A DNA stretch of 33,318 bases from Roseisalinus antarcticus (GCF_900172355.1 NZ_FWFZ01000036.1:1-33318), one strand, 5' to 3'. Shown: positions 16,452-24,153, counted from the stretch's first letter. Notes: generated by a model from the sequence alone, not told the origin. Numbers and translations: made by a program.

Positions 16452-16939
16452 GCACTCTGCGTCTCACGGGACGCATGTTTCTGTCGGGCAGGGCCGATTC
16501 GAATTAACGTTCCATCGTCCGAAGTGGCTTTCGGCCAAGACCTGCTGCCTCGACCCGGTGGCCAGATGGGCTCTGTCGCTGCTGGATGGGGACCAGCTGC
16601 CGCGCCTCATCAGATATCATATCTTGCCACAATTCGCATTCATCCCTGCGATTTTGCCTTGCGAAATTGCCCGCCCGGGCCCGGATGGGCCGAAGTCAGG
16701 CACCGGCATCTGCTTCCCCTCGACGCTAGCCATGCTGATTAGTGACCACAAATTGAATATTTGTGCCAATTAATAACCCCTGACGATTAATGGTCGCGTG
16801 CGCCGGTTCGGGGAGTTGTGAATTCCCCGTCTGGCCTCGGCCCCCGCGCGATCGGCGTCCAAAGCCTCGGGGGCGGCCGGGCGCTGCCGCCGATCCACGT
16901 CTGGCGCGGATCGGACGGCCTCCTTCCGGACCTGTGCGC
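16452..16939. other. Intergenic region between nadX and the MscS gene, probable operon promoter
   Basis: No gene was found in about 490 bases. The stretch 16730-16795 is markedly AT-rich against the high-GC background and carries the inverted repeat described separately. It is the only sizeable non-coding space upstream of the eight-gene leftward operon, so its promoter and regulator site should be here. CCGATCC/GGATCGG (16890-16896 and 16908-16914) forms a small hairpin beyond the MscS stop, without a T tract. Confidence 0.5.
16747..16765. promoter_or_regulatory. Inverted repeat, candidate operator for the leftward operon
   Basis: CACAAAT-N5-ATTTGTG is a 19-bp inverted repeat with perfect 7-bp arms in an AT-rich patch about 350 bases upstream of nadX. 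The size suits a dimeric GntR- or LysR-type regulator, but no regulator gene is linked to this operon in the window. Assignment is inferred. Confidence 0.4.
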
Positions 16940-19219
16940 TCAGGTGCTCGGGGCGCTGTCGTCGGCGACGTGGAGGGTCTGGGTGGTGCCGTCCTTGCGC
17001 TCGCCGAAAAAGACGGTCTGGTGCGGGAACGGGATCTCTATGCCGCGCTCGTCGAAGGTGCGCTTGACGATCTCGTTGTAGGCCCGGCCGACGCCCCATT
17101 GCTTGCCCGGCAACGTCTTGATCCGGGCGCGCAGCACGACCTCGCTGGCGCCGAAGCTGTTCAGGCCGAACCACTCGAACGCGCCCAAGACATGCGGGCT
17201 TTGTTCAGGATCTGCCATGAGCTCGTCGAAGGCATCGAACATGGCCTGCTTCGCCTCGGTCGTGTCCTCGCGGTAGGCGACGCCCATGTCGGCGACGAAG
17301 AAGCCGTAATCCCGGGTGAAGTTCGACACCATGTCGACCGACGAGAACGGGATGATGTGGAAGACGCCGTTCAGATCGCGCAGCGACACCGACCGCACGG
17401 TCAGCTTTTCCACCACGCCGGTCGTGCCGGCCACCGTGATCACGTCGCCCACGTTCACCGCGTTCTCGAACTGGATGAAGACGCCGGTGATGATGTCCTG
17501 CACCATCTTCTGCGCCCCGAACCCGATGGCCAGGCCGAGGACACCGGCGGAGGCCAGGAGCGGTCCGATGTTCAGCCCGATCTCCGACAGGCAGATCATC
17601 AGCGTGAGCACGGCCAGCACGATGGTGGCCGCGTTGCGCAAAAGCGTCAGCAAGGTCTGCTCTCTCGCGGTCGGCACCTTTCCGAAATCCGGGTTCAGCC
17701 GGTAGTCGACCCAGGATGTCAGCGCGAGGAACACGGCCAGGTTGATCGCCAGAATCAGCAGCACGCTCGCCGTCGCCCCCGAGACCTGCAGGCCCGCCTC
17801 GCTGCGGATCCACTCGGCCACCGGCACGAGGCCCAGCACGTCCAGGGCGAACAACGTCAGCGCCGCGACGATTGCAAGCCGCGCCGCGATCAGGGCGGCG
17901 GGCACGAGCCCGTTGAGCCGCCGCTCCAGCAGGGGCAGGCGGCTCGTGACGTGCGCGGGCAGGGTCACGCCATGCGCGATGGCGCGGGATATGGCCGACG
18001 AGATCACCGAGGCGACCACCAGCGCCAGCGCGATCTGCACCGAGGCGAAGACCGCAGCATAAAGCGCATCCGCCGGGCGCGTGAGCACGATCAGAAGCAT
18101 CGTGCCGAGGTAGGCGAACGCAAGCCAGTGCCAGCTTTGAGCGAGGGTCTGCAGCCCGGGGGACGGACGCCGCCGCGGGGCGGCCATCGCCGGCGGGGCG
18201 CCGTCTTCGCCGGGCATGGGCACCGGCCCCGGCGGCGCGACCAGACCCATCAGCCAGGCAGAGACCGGCCGCCGTTTCCGGATCACCAGCAGCACGAGGT
18301 AGATCAGCGCCACCAGCAGGATCAGCGCCGACGCGGCGCGCCCCGCGAGGAACGAGGCATTGGCATTGATGACCGGCACGACCAGCAATTGGCCATATCC
18401 CAGCAGGCTGATGACCAGGTTGCTGCTGCGATAGAGCCCGCGGGCGGCCTCATCCGTCAGCGGCACCGGCCGCAGGCCCGCCGACGACGGGGCGAGAACC
18501 GCGCGGAACGCCACCTTGATCAGTTCCACGATCAGGAAGGCGTTGAGGTAGAGGGTCTGGCGGATGCCGATATCGCCGAAGTCCCCCAGCGCCAGGATCG
18601 CAATCGCATAGCCGATGCCCCAGGTCATCATCACGATCAGGATGTCGAACCCGACAGAGCCCGAGAACAACAGAACCGTCCGGACAAAGGCGGAATCCGA
18701 AGCGCGATCGCCCATGCGCCGGAAGATCGGGACCATGAGCCGCCGCAATATCACGAAGACCGCCACCGTGATCGCGATCACCACGAGCAATTCCCGCAGC
18801 GCCTCGACCAGCACGCCAAGCTCCTCCTGTCCGAGGCTGGTGAACATCTGCGGGCTTCGCGCGAGGCCGCGCCAGGTCCGCTGCAGCCAGTCCGCGCCGT
18901 TCTCCGCGGCGCTCTCCGTTAGCAACGCCAGGCGTCGACCGAAGGAGACCTCTGCGATTTGCTCCTCGGCGGCGGGCTCGGCCTGGCTCAAGGTGTCCGG
19001 TGAGGCGCGTTCCAGCTCCGCGATCAGGGCGGTCCGCGCCGCGTCGTCCCGCAGTATGTCCAGAAGCCGCTCTGTCTGGCTTTGCGCGGCGGGCTCGGCC
19101 GGTGCGGTGGCATCCTGCGCAAAGCCCGCCGTGGCGGCCAGCAGGAAGAGCGCGATCGCGAGCGCACGCGCGATCGCGCGGCAAAAGGGGGCGTAGGTCC
19201 GGCCGGTCTGTTGGGTCAT
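16940..19219 (-). CDS. Large MscS-family mechanosensitive ion channel
   Basis: A 759-residue membrane channel that opens under membrane tension to release solutes in hypo-osmotic shock. The ATG at 19219 has AGAAGG upstream and begins a signal peptide (cut after GFA near residue 34). A periplasmic N-terminal region and some eight to ten hydrophobic segments follow. The C-terminal MscS core is clear: pore-lining helix around ASAGVLGLAIGFGAQKMVQD, then the beta domain with FENAVNVGDVI, TTGVVEKLTVRSVSLRD and IPFSSV. It is much longer than E. coli MscS (286 residues) and resembles YbiO/YjeP-type channels. It is a single gene reading leftwards with non-coding DNA on both sides, and it shares no obvious function with its neighbours. 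Confidence 0.92.
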   Translation of the reverse strand: MTQQTGRTYAPFCRAIARALAIALFLLAATAGFAQDATAPAEPAAQSQTERLLDILRDDAARTALIAELERASPDTLSQAEPAAEEQIAEVSFGRRLALLTESAAENGADWLQRTWRGLARSPQMFTSLGQEELGVLVEALRELLVVIAITVAVFVILRRLMVPIFRRMGDRASDSAFVRTVLLFSGSVGFDILIVMMTWGIGYAIAILALGDFGDIGIRQTLYLNAFLIVELIKVAFRAVLAPSSAGLRPVPLTDEAARGLYRSSNLVISLLGYGQLLVVPVINANASFLAGRAASALILLVALIYLVLLVIRKRRPVSAWLMGLVAPPGPVPMPGEDGAPPAMAAPRRRPSPGLQTLAQSWHWLAFAYLGTMLLIVLTRPADALYAAVFASVQIALALVVASVISSAISRAIAHGVTLPAHVTSRLPLLERRLNGLVPAALIAARLAIVAALTLFALDVLGLVPVAEWIRSEAGLQVSGATASVLLILAINLAVFLALTSWVDYRLNPDFGKVPTAREQTLLTLLRNAATIVLAVLTLMICLSEIGLNIGPLLASAGVLGLAIGFGAQKMVQDIITGVFIQFENAVNVGDVITVAGTTGVVEKLTVRSVSLRDLNGVFHIIPFSSVDMVSNFTRDYGFFVADMGVAYREDTTEAKQAMFDAFDELMADPEQSPHVLGAFEWFGLNSFGASEVVLRARIKTLPGKQWGVGRAYNEIVKRTFDERGIEIPFPHQTVFFGERKDGTTQTLHVADDSAPST

Positions 19220-19723
19220 GCCTTCTTTCGGCTTTCCGATGCCGGCAGCCCGGCCGGGTGTGTCCCGGCCGACTCCGGCGCCGATTGTGTTAATCGGTGC
19301 GGAGCCTAGACCGACAGGCTCGATTGTAAACACGCGCATCGGGCCAGTCACGCCGGGGTGATGGCAGCCGCAAAGCAGAAGCTGCGCCGCGCCCCCTGCC
19401 GGCGAGAGGATCCCGTCCGCCTATTCGGACGCCCTCCGAGGTCCCGTCTTGCGCCAGACGCTGTTGTCCCGACCCCGAAACAGCGACTCGGCCCCCTTTT
19501 GCGCCACTCCCGCAGGGAAGAATCGAGCCGTGGATCGAGGAAAGGGGCTCCGATGCCTGCGATGGTCGCAATAAAATATATTTGAAAAACATATATTTAA
19601 GGGAATACCTGCCCGAGTCAAATTTAGTTTGTTGACTACACTATCTATTAGTGTCATTACTACACCATCGAAACGACGCAGACATCACCAACACAAACCC
19701 AACACGAAACCCGGAGATACCAA
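19220..19723. other. Intergenic region upstream of the tandem peptide genes
   Basis: No gene was found. Bases 19570-19680 are strongly AT-rich compared with everything around them. They contain AAATATAT-N9-ATATATTT (19574-19598), an inverted repeat with perfect 8-bp arms, plus the promoter-like element described next. The left half (19220-19560) shows nothing beyond the MscS leader. Confidence 0.5.
19632..19660 (+). promoter_or_regulatory. Candidate promoter with a dyad filling its spacer, upstream of the peptide array
   Basis: TTGACT (19632-19637) matches a -35 box at five of six bases. The next 17 bases are a perfect dyad, ACACTA-TCTAT-TAGTGT (19638-19654), followed by a weak -10 like CATTAC. 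A dyad occupying the exact spacer is where MerR-type activators or steric repressors bind. The first peptide ATG is about 60 bases downstream. The -35 and the dyad are seen directly; promoter activity is inferred. Confidence 0.4.
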
Positions 19724-19936
19724 ATGTTCAAGACCACTCTCACCGCCGCCGCCTTCACCGTGATCGCCACCCTGTCCAACGCCGCGGCCCCCGCCGCCAG
19801 CCTTGCTCCCGAGGTCGCCGCCCAGGCGCCCACCATCGAGACCGTCACGGGCGCCGAGCAAGTCAATTACTACTGCGAATGGGTCACCCTCTACGACGCC
19901 TGGGGCAACTGGGTCACCGTCTGGCAGTGCTACTGA
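19724..19936 (+). CDS. Exported aromatic two-cysteine peptide, copy 1
   Basis: A 70-residue protein I do not recognise as a named family. Residues 1-20 form a Sec signal peptide (MFKTTLTAAAFTVIATLSNA), followed by an Ala/Pro-rich spacer to about residue 48. The C-terminal 22 residues are extraordinarily aromatic (Tyr49, 50, 57, 70; Trp53, 60, 63, 67) and contain the only two cysteines, Cys51 and Cys69. WVTLY and WVTVW flank a DAWGN turn, which suggests a disulfide-closed beta hairpin. GGAG lies 8 bases ahead of the ATG. Ile38 is Val in copies 2 and 3. The periplasm or outside is the likely location. A structural, antimicrobial or signalling peptide are all possible; no maturation or immunity genes were recognised nearby. 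Confidence 0.82.
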   Translation: MFKTTLTAAAFTVIATLSNAAAPAASLAPEVAAQAPTIETVTGAEQVNYYCEWVTLYDAWGNWVTVWQCY

Positions 19937-19946
19937 GCCGCGCACC

Positions 19947-19980
19947 GGCGGCGCCCCCCCCTTTCGCAGCGGGCGCCGCC
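19947..19980 (+). other. Strong intercistronic hairpin after peptide copy 1
   Basis: GGCGGCGCCC (19947-19956) pairs perfectly with GGGCGCCGCC (19971-19980) around a 14-base loop. There is no T tract, so it is more likely an mRNA-stabilising or attenuating element than an intrinsic terminator. It starts 11 bases after the stop. Confidence 0.6.
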
Positions 19981-20045
19981 AGACACCAACTTTCACCCTT
20001 CGATCACCAGCAATACCCACCCTCTCGGACAAACAGGAGAACACC

Positions 20046-20258
20046 ATGTTCAAGACCACTCTCACCGCCGCCGCCTTCACCGTGATCGCCACCCTGTCCA
20101 ACGCCGCGGCCCCCGCTGCCAGCCTTGCCCCCGAAGTCGCCGCCCAGGCGCCCACCGTCGAGACCGTCACGGGCGCCGAGCAAGTCAATTACTACTGCGA
20201 ATGGGTCACCCTCTACGACGCCTGGGGCAACTGGGTCACCGTCTGGCAGTGCTACTGA
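20046..20258 (+). CDS. Exported aromatic two-cysteine peptide, copy 2
   Basis: Seventy residues, identical to copy 1 except Val38 for Ile38. The ribosome binding site differs: AGGAG seven bases before the ATG, stronger than copy 1's GGAG, because the upstream sequence here is the repeat spacer and not the original leader. Most nucleotide differences from copy 1 are synonymous (GCC/GCT, GCT/GCC, GAG/GAA), which suggests the protein sequence is under selection. The same signal peptide, Ala/Pro spacer and Cys51-Cys69 aromatic module apply. It is probably co-transcribed with copies 1 and 3. Confidence 0.82.
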   Translation: MFKTTLTAAAFTVIATLSNAAAPAASLAPEVAAQAPTVETVTGAEQVNYYCEWVTLYDAWGNWVTVWQCY

Positions 20259-20268
20259 GCCGCGCACC

Positions 20269-20302
20269 GGCGGCGCCCCCCCCTTTCGCAGCGGGCGCCG
20301 CC
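20269..20302 (+). other. Strong intercistronic hairpin after peptide copy 2
   Basis: This is the exact 322-bp repeat of the hairpin at 19947-19980, with the same 10-bp GC stem. It is absent after copy 3, where a different hairpin with a T tract replaces it. Confidence 0.6.
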
Positions 20303-20367
20303 AGACACCAACTTTCACCCTTCGATCACCAGCAATACCCACCCTCTCGGACAAACAGGAGAACACC

Positions 20368-20580
20368 ATGTTCAAGACCACTCTCACCGCCGCCGCCTTC
20401 ACCGTGATCGCCACCCTGTCCAACGCCGCGGCCCCCGCTGCCAGCCTTGCCCCCGAAGTCGCCGCCCAGGCGCCCACCGTCGAGACCGTCACGGGCGCCG
20501 AGCAGGTCAATTACTACTGCGAATGGGTCACCCTCTACGACGCCTGGGGCAACTGGGTCACCGTCTGGCAGTGCTACTGA
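20368..20580 (+). CDS. Exported aromatic two-cysteine peptide, copy 3
   Basis: Protein identical to copy 2; the only base change noticed is CAA to CAG at Gln46. The ribosome binding site is the same as that of copy 2. The shared repeat ends ten bases after the stop, and a 9-bp hairpin with a short T tract follows at 20614-20644, so transcription of the array probably ends here, before the NUDIX gene at 20673. Three identical products from one transcript point to gene dosage, not diversification. Confidence 0.82.
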   Translation: MFKTTLTAAAFTVIATLSNAAAPAASLAPEVAAQAPTVETVTGAEQVNYYCEWVTLYDAWGNWVTVWQCY

Positions 20581-20613
20581 GCCGCGCACCAACCCCCATT
20601 CAAGCCTCCCGAG

Positions 20614-20644
20614 AATCCTGTCACGCTTTCGCGGACAGGATTTT
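20614..20644 (+). terminator. Probable intrinsic terminator of the peptide array
   Basis: AATCCTGTC (20614-20622) and GACAGGATT (20634-20642) form a perfect 9-bp stem with an 11-base loop; the run of four T spans 20641-20644. The T tract is short, so termination may be partial, with some read-through into the NUDIX gene 28 bases later. Confidence 0.55.
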
Positions 20645-20672
20645 CGGCACCTCAAGGACAGGGACAGGCAAG

Positions 20673-21335
20673 ATGAGCTATACATATGAGTTTCCGCGGC
20701 CGAGCGTGACGACGGATATCCTGGTGTTCTCGATCCGTGACGGCCGCCTCCAGGTGCTGCTGATCGAACGGAAGGTCGACCCCTTCCAGGGGGCCTGGGC
20801 CATCCCCGGCGGCTTCGTCCAGATGGAGGAGGACCTGCGCAGCGGCGCCCTGCGGGAGCTCGAGGAGGAGACCGGGCTCTCCGACATCCCGCTCCGGCAG
20901 CTTCGCGCCTACGGTGCGCCCGACAGGGACCCCCGGGGGCGCGTGATCACGATCGCCTTCATCGCGCTGGTTCAATCGGGTGATCTGATCGCGAAGGGCG
21001 GCAGCGATGCACTGGACGCGCGGTGGTTCGCGGTCGATGAGCTTCCGCCGCTTGCTTTCGACCACGCTCAGATCCTGGCCGACGGCCGCGCCCAGCTGGC
21101 CCGGGACGTGACGGCCTCGATCCATGACAGCGGCCTCGTCGCCTTCGACTTTCTACCCGAGAAGTTCACCTTGTCGGAAGCGCAGAAGGTCTTCGAGACC
21201 CTGCGCGGCGAAGACATGGACAAGCGCAACTTCAGGAAATGGCTGACCAACGAATGGTCCATCGAGGATACCGGTGAAAAGTCCACTGGCGGGCGCCATC
21301 GCCCGGCCGCCCTGTTTCGATTGAAGCCGGAGTGA
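20673..21335 (+). CDS. NrtR-like NUDIX-domain protein with C-terminal winged helix
   Basis: A 220-residue protein. The NUDIX domain (about 8-145) has an intact catalytic box: Gly47, Glu53, Arg61-Glu62, Glu65-Glu66 and Gly68. It could therefore hydrolyse a nucleoside-diphosphate-linked substrate such as ADP-ribose or NAD(H)-type compounds. The C-terminal 70 residues, including FTLSEAQKVFETLRG and MDKRNFRKWL, match the winged-helix part of NrtR-type proteins, where the NUDIX domain senses ADP-ribose and the helix binds promoters of NAD-metabolism genes. Either a hydrolase or a regulator of NAD metabolism is possible. The link to the nadX-like gene 4 kb away is suggestive only. A GGACAGG-type site precedes the ATG. 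Confidence 0.85.
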   Translation: MSYTYEFPRPSVTTDILVFSIRDGRLQVLLIERKVDPFQGAWAIPGGFVQMEEDLRSGALRELEEETGLSDIPLRQLRAYGAPDRDPRGRVITIAFIALVQSGDLIAKGGSDALDARWFAVDELPPLAFDHAQILADGRAQLARDVTASIHDSGLVAFDFLPEKFTLSEAQKVFETLRGEDMDKRNFRKWLTNEWSIEDTGEKSTGGRHRPAALFRLKPE

Positions 21336-21368
21336 GGGTGAGGGCTCATCCCGCCGGCCCACCACCGC

Positions 21369-21986
21369 TCAGACGCCGAAGGCGGTCACGGCTATGTAGA
21401 TCGCCAGCAGGATGCCCGAGATCGCGGCGAGCCCCGCCGCCGCGATCAGGCCGTCCCGCGCGAGCAGCCCCATGCCCATGAGCACCACGGCCCCTCCGAG
21501 GAAGGACGAGGAGAAGGGCACGACCTCCAGGAACGGCATCGCGCAGCCGCACATGAAACACACGGCCTCGACGATCCGGCTTCCGGGGCGCAGGACGAGC
21601 CAGCACATCCGTTCCCGCGCATGGCCATCCAGCCAGTTGGCAAAGCGATAGAGCTTGATCAGCGCGGCCCGCGCCTTTTCCCCGCGCATGTCCTGTCGCA
21701 ACAGGAAGGCCGGCAGCCACAGCCAATCGCGGCCGGGCCACAGCATCTGACCCGAGACGATGGCGATGGTGATGCCGCAGAGCGATGAGAATAGCGGGAT
21801 GCCCGACAGTGGAGAGAGAACCAGCAGAGCCGGCACCATCAGCATCGGCAGAAACGACCGCCGACCGAAGGCTTGCACCACGTCGCCCACGCTGACGCGC
21901 TCGCCCTCGGCCGACTTTTCGAGGCGCTCGATGATATCATGCACGGGATGGCCGCCCTGGGCGGTCTGCGAAATTGCGTGGGCCAT
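21369..21986 (-). CDS. ExoD-family membrane protein (exopolysaccharide synthesis)
   Basis: A 205-residue protein with the ExoD pattern: a cytoplasmic N-terminal stretch (HDIIERLEKSAEGERVSVGD), then FGRRSFLPMLMVPALLVLSP and GIPLFSSLCGI, and three or four more hydrophobic segments. ExoD in Sinorhizobium meliloti affects exopolysaccharide production and alkaline tolerance; the biochemical role is unknown. The ATG at 21986 is preferred over a GTG at 22004 because AGAGG precedes it. The stop of a possible 50-codon gene lies only 4 bases upstream, which suggests translational coupling. The gene converges with the NUDIX gene, 33 bases apart. Confidence 0.87.
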   Translation of the reverse strand: MAHAISQTAQGGHPVHDIIERLEKSAEGERVSVGDVVQAFGRRSFLPMLMVPALLVLSPLSGIPLFSSLCGITIAIVSGQMLWPGRDWLWLPAFLLRQDMRGEKARAALIKLYRFANWLDGHARERMCWLVLRPGSRIVEAVCFMCGCAMPFLEVVPFSSSFLGGAVVLMGMGLLARDGLIAAAGLAAISGILLAIYIAVTAFGV

Positions 21987-21990
21987 GGGC

Positions 21991-22143
21991 TCAGGACCTC
22001 TCACGCAAGGGCAGACAATGCCGCGACAGGGACGCCCCGGCGTTTGCGGCGCAGGCGCGGGACTCCCGGCTGTCGCTGACGCCCGCCACGCCGTCCCCCG
22101 CGATCAGGGCATCGGGGGCAGATGGGGCGTGGATCGCGGCCAT
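21991..22143 (-). CDS. Possible 50-residue hypothetical protein upstream of the ExoD-family gene
   Basis: ATG at 22143 with a strong AAGGAG site seven bases ahead; the frame runs to a TGA just before the ExoD-family ATG. Codons end mostly in G or C, like real genes here. The product (MAAIHAPSAPDALIAGDG at the start) is Ala-rich with two Cys and no recognised domain. It could be a small coupled gene or a leader peptide for the ExoD-family gene. There is no homology support, only the start signal and spacing. Confidence 0.4.
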   Translation of the reverse strand: MAAIHAPSAPDALIAGDGVAGVSDSRESRACAANAGASLSRHCLPLRERS

Positions 22144-22320
22144 GGGGCACTCCTTGGATTGGGCGGGCAGGGCACCGGCCCCTGCATAGGCAATGCCGTG
22201 AGCGCCCCGCGTGTTCCCGACAAAGGGGCGATTTCGATCAGAAATTTCCACCACCCTACGCCCCGGAGCCCCGGAAGGACGGATGGGCCGCGCGGCAAAG
22301 CTCCGGACGGCGCATGAGTG

Positions 22321-23349
22321 TCACAGGATCGTCTGGATCGCGATCGCGGCCAGGTAGATCCCGAGGATCGAGAGGCTCTCTATCCCGATCCCGGCCGGGC
22401 CCTGCCGCTGCCGGTAGAGCTGGCCCAGGGTCAGCACCGCCGTCATGCACAGGCCGATCGCCAGCCAGAACACGTCGTCCTTCCCGATCGCGTGATAGAG
22501 CGAGCCCTCGCGATAGGCGGCATCCCCCATCACCAGAAACAGCGTGTCGAAGGTGTTGCCACCGATGATGCCGCCCACCGCCAGTTGCAGCGCCCCGCGC
22601 CGCACGGCGGCCAGGGTCGTCACCAGCTCCGGCAGAGAGGTCACGACCGCGGTCATCAAGGCGCCCACGACTGAGGCCTTGATCTCGAACCGGTCGGTCA
22701 GCACGCCCGCCACGCTGGCGATGACCCAGCCCGCGACGGCCATGGCGGCCATGATGGCGGCGAAGGACAGCGCCAGCTTCCGGGTCGAGGGGGCGTCCTC
22801 CTCTTCCTCATCCTCCTCGTCCGGCGCGGTCTCGTCGGTTTCGACGGCTTCCCACATGGGCTCTTCGCGCACGCGGTTCGAGGCATAGACGCCGCCCGCG
22901 TAGATCACCAGGAGCAGGTAGGACGCCGGGTGCAGCCCGAGGATCGCCGCGTCCGGGCCCAGCCAGGCGACCAGCGGCAGTGCGAGCATCAGCATCAGCA
23001 GTGCGCCCTGGAATATGTTCGCGAGGTCGGCCGCGGCGTGCTCGAGGTTGGCGCGGCGATAGAGGATGTCGGCCAGCGCCAGAAACGCGGTCTGCGCCGC
23101 GATCCCGCCGATCCCATTGGAAAAGGCGAGCGAGGCCCGCCCGTCCATCGCCGCCGTGACCGACACGATCGTCCCCGAGAGCGAGGTCGCCGCCCCGAGC
23201 AGCACGCCGCCGACGAGCGCTTCGCCCAGACCCGTGCGGTCGGCGAGCAGGTCGGCCTGGCCGGTCATACGTATCCCGCCGGTCAGGACGACGAGGGCGG
23301 CGGCGGCGAAGATGGCGAACAGAAGCGGGGTGGCGAGGGGATCGAACAT
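22321..23349 (-). CDS. Na+/Ca2+ exchanger (NCX/CaCA)-family membrane protein with degenerate first alpha repeat
   Basis: A 342-residue, roughly ten-helix cation/sodium antiporter. The second alpha repeat is canonical: TSLPE at 237-241 followed by GGNTFDTL near 263-270. The first, around residues 43-90, keeps the framework ([19 protein letters not shown]) but has Gly at the position of the conserved ion-binding Glu of TSLPE, and the GSNIFN motif has become GGIAAQT. A very acidic cytoplasmic loop (about 167-186, with a run DEEDEEEED) separates the halves and may bind cations. Losing one of the paired acidic ligands suggests altered ion choice or stoichiometry. It is transcribed leftwards, divergent from the response regulator at 23797. 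Confidence 0.85.
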   Translation of the reverse strand: MFDPLATPLLFAIFAAAALVVLTGGIRMTGQADLLADRTGLGEALVGGVLLGAATSLSGTIVSVTAAMDGRASLAFSNGIGGIAAQTAFLALADILYRRANLEHAAADLANIFQGALLMLMLALPLVAWLGPDAAILGLHPASYLLLVIYAGGVYASNRVREEPMWEAVETDETAPDEEDEEEEDAPSTRKLALSFAAIMAAMAVAGWVIASVAGVLTDRFEIKASVVGALMTAVVTSLPELVTTLAAVRRGALQLAVGGIIGGNTFDTLFLVMGDAAYREGSLYHAIGKDDVFWLAIGLCMTAVLTLGQLYRQRQGPAGIGIESLSILGIYLAAIAIQTIL

Positions 23350-23796
23350 AGCTCGGCAACTCGCGACAGGGCAATTCGTTCACGCCTTTCTGACGGCGGG
23401 GCCTTTTCGTGCCGCCGCGCGGTCGCTGCGCAACCGGTGGGCTGGCGCGGGATGACAACGGCGAAGCGCACCGGCCCGGCACCGACGCGGATCCGTCTCG
23501 TCGGGTGCGAATGGCCGCCGATCCGGGGCGGGCAGGGACGTTTGACGGGGAATTTGACGGGGAATTTGACCTGGAAATGCGCACTCCCGCGACGGAATGG
23601 AAGGGTTTGTCGCGCGGGCGCACTGCGGGGTGTGGACGATTGTCACGGGCTGGCGCTAGACTGGCGAGCCGGCGGGGGCCTTTCAATCTGTCTTCCCAGC
23701 TTGTGCGCTGACGAGCGGGGGGCGAGGCCGCAGCTTTCCTCGATCTTATGGAAGGGAGCCTGTGCCTGGACCCGGGCCGTGGTCGGGCTGGAGTTG
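23350..23796. other. Divergent intergenic region between the antiporter and the response regulator
   Basis: About 450 bases with no convincing gene. It contains the three 12-bp tandem repeats described separately, and presumably the two divergent promoters. Confidence 0.45.
23541..23576. repeat. Three tandem 12-bp repeats
   Basis: TTTGACGGGGAA occurs at 23541-23552 and 23553-23564, and as TTTGACCTGGAA at 23565-23576. A near one-helical-turn period upstream of divergent genes suggests cooperative binding of a regulator. Confidence 0.7.
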
Positions 23797-24153
23797 ATGA
23801 TGAAAGAAGACCCTCGCGTCGTGTTGATCGTCGAAGACGAGGTCATCGTTGCCATGGATCTGAAGCTTCAGGCCGAAGACGCAGGATGGCAGGTTCTGGG
23901 GCCGGTTGGCACCATCGCCGAGGCGCAGGCCGTGGTGGCGGATCACCAGCCCGATTGCGCCCTGCTCGACGTCAACCTGGTGGACGAGAACAGCTTTGAG
24001 CTGGCAGAGGGTCTGAGGCGTCGCGGCACGCGCGTCGTATTCCTGACCGGCCTCGCGGCGTCCGACATACCCGACGAGATGCGCGAATTGCCCGTCGTCG
24101 AGAAGCCCGTCCGCTACGCGGACCTGATGATCGCTCTGAGCGAGCCCGGCTGA
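23797..24153 (+). CDS. Single-domain response regulator (CheY-like receiver)
   Basis: A 118-residue stand-alone receiver with no output domain. The acidic pocket is in IVEDE (Glu13, Asp14), the phospho-acceptor is Asp58 in ALLDVNL, the switch position is Thr84 in FLTGL, and the lysine is Lys103 in VEKP. Two ATGs (23797, 23800) follow GGAG; the second is better spaced. In alphaproteobacteria such receivers are common partners of HWE/HisKA_2 kinases, and an HWE kinase lies 2.3 kb downstream on the other strand. Partnership is inferred, not shown. Confidence 0.9.
   Translation: MMKEDPRVVLIVEDEVIVAMDLKLQAEDAGWQVLGPVGTIAEAQAVVADHQPDCALLDVNLVDENSFELAEGLRRRGTRVVFLTGLAASDIPDEMRELPVVEKPVRYADLMIALSEPG

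Larger units (their letters stand above)
19724..20590 (+). repeat. Tandem array, 322-bp unit, about 2.7 copies
   Basis: Start codons at 19724, 20046 and 20368 are exactly 322 bases apart. Each unit is a 213-base gene plus a 109-base spacer. The third unit stops after GCCGCGCACC (20581-20590) and then diverges. Units 1 and 2 differ at about four gene positions and units 2 and 3 at one, with no obvious spacer differences, so the amplification looks recent and length-unstable. Confidence 0.95.

Noticed and set aside
19724-20590. CRISPR-like array
   Set aside because: The 322-bp units are complete genes plus spacers, far longer than CRISPR repeats, and there are no variable spacers or cas genes.
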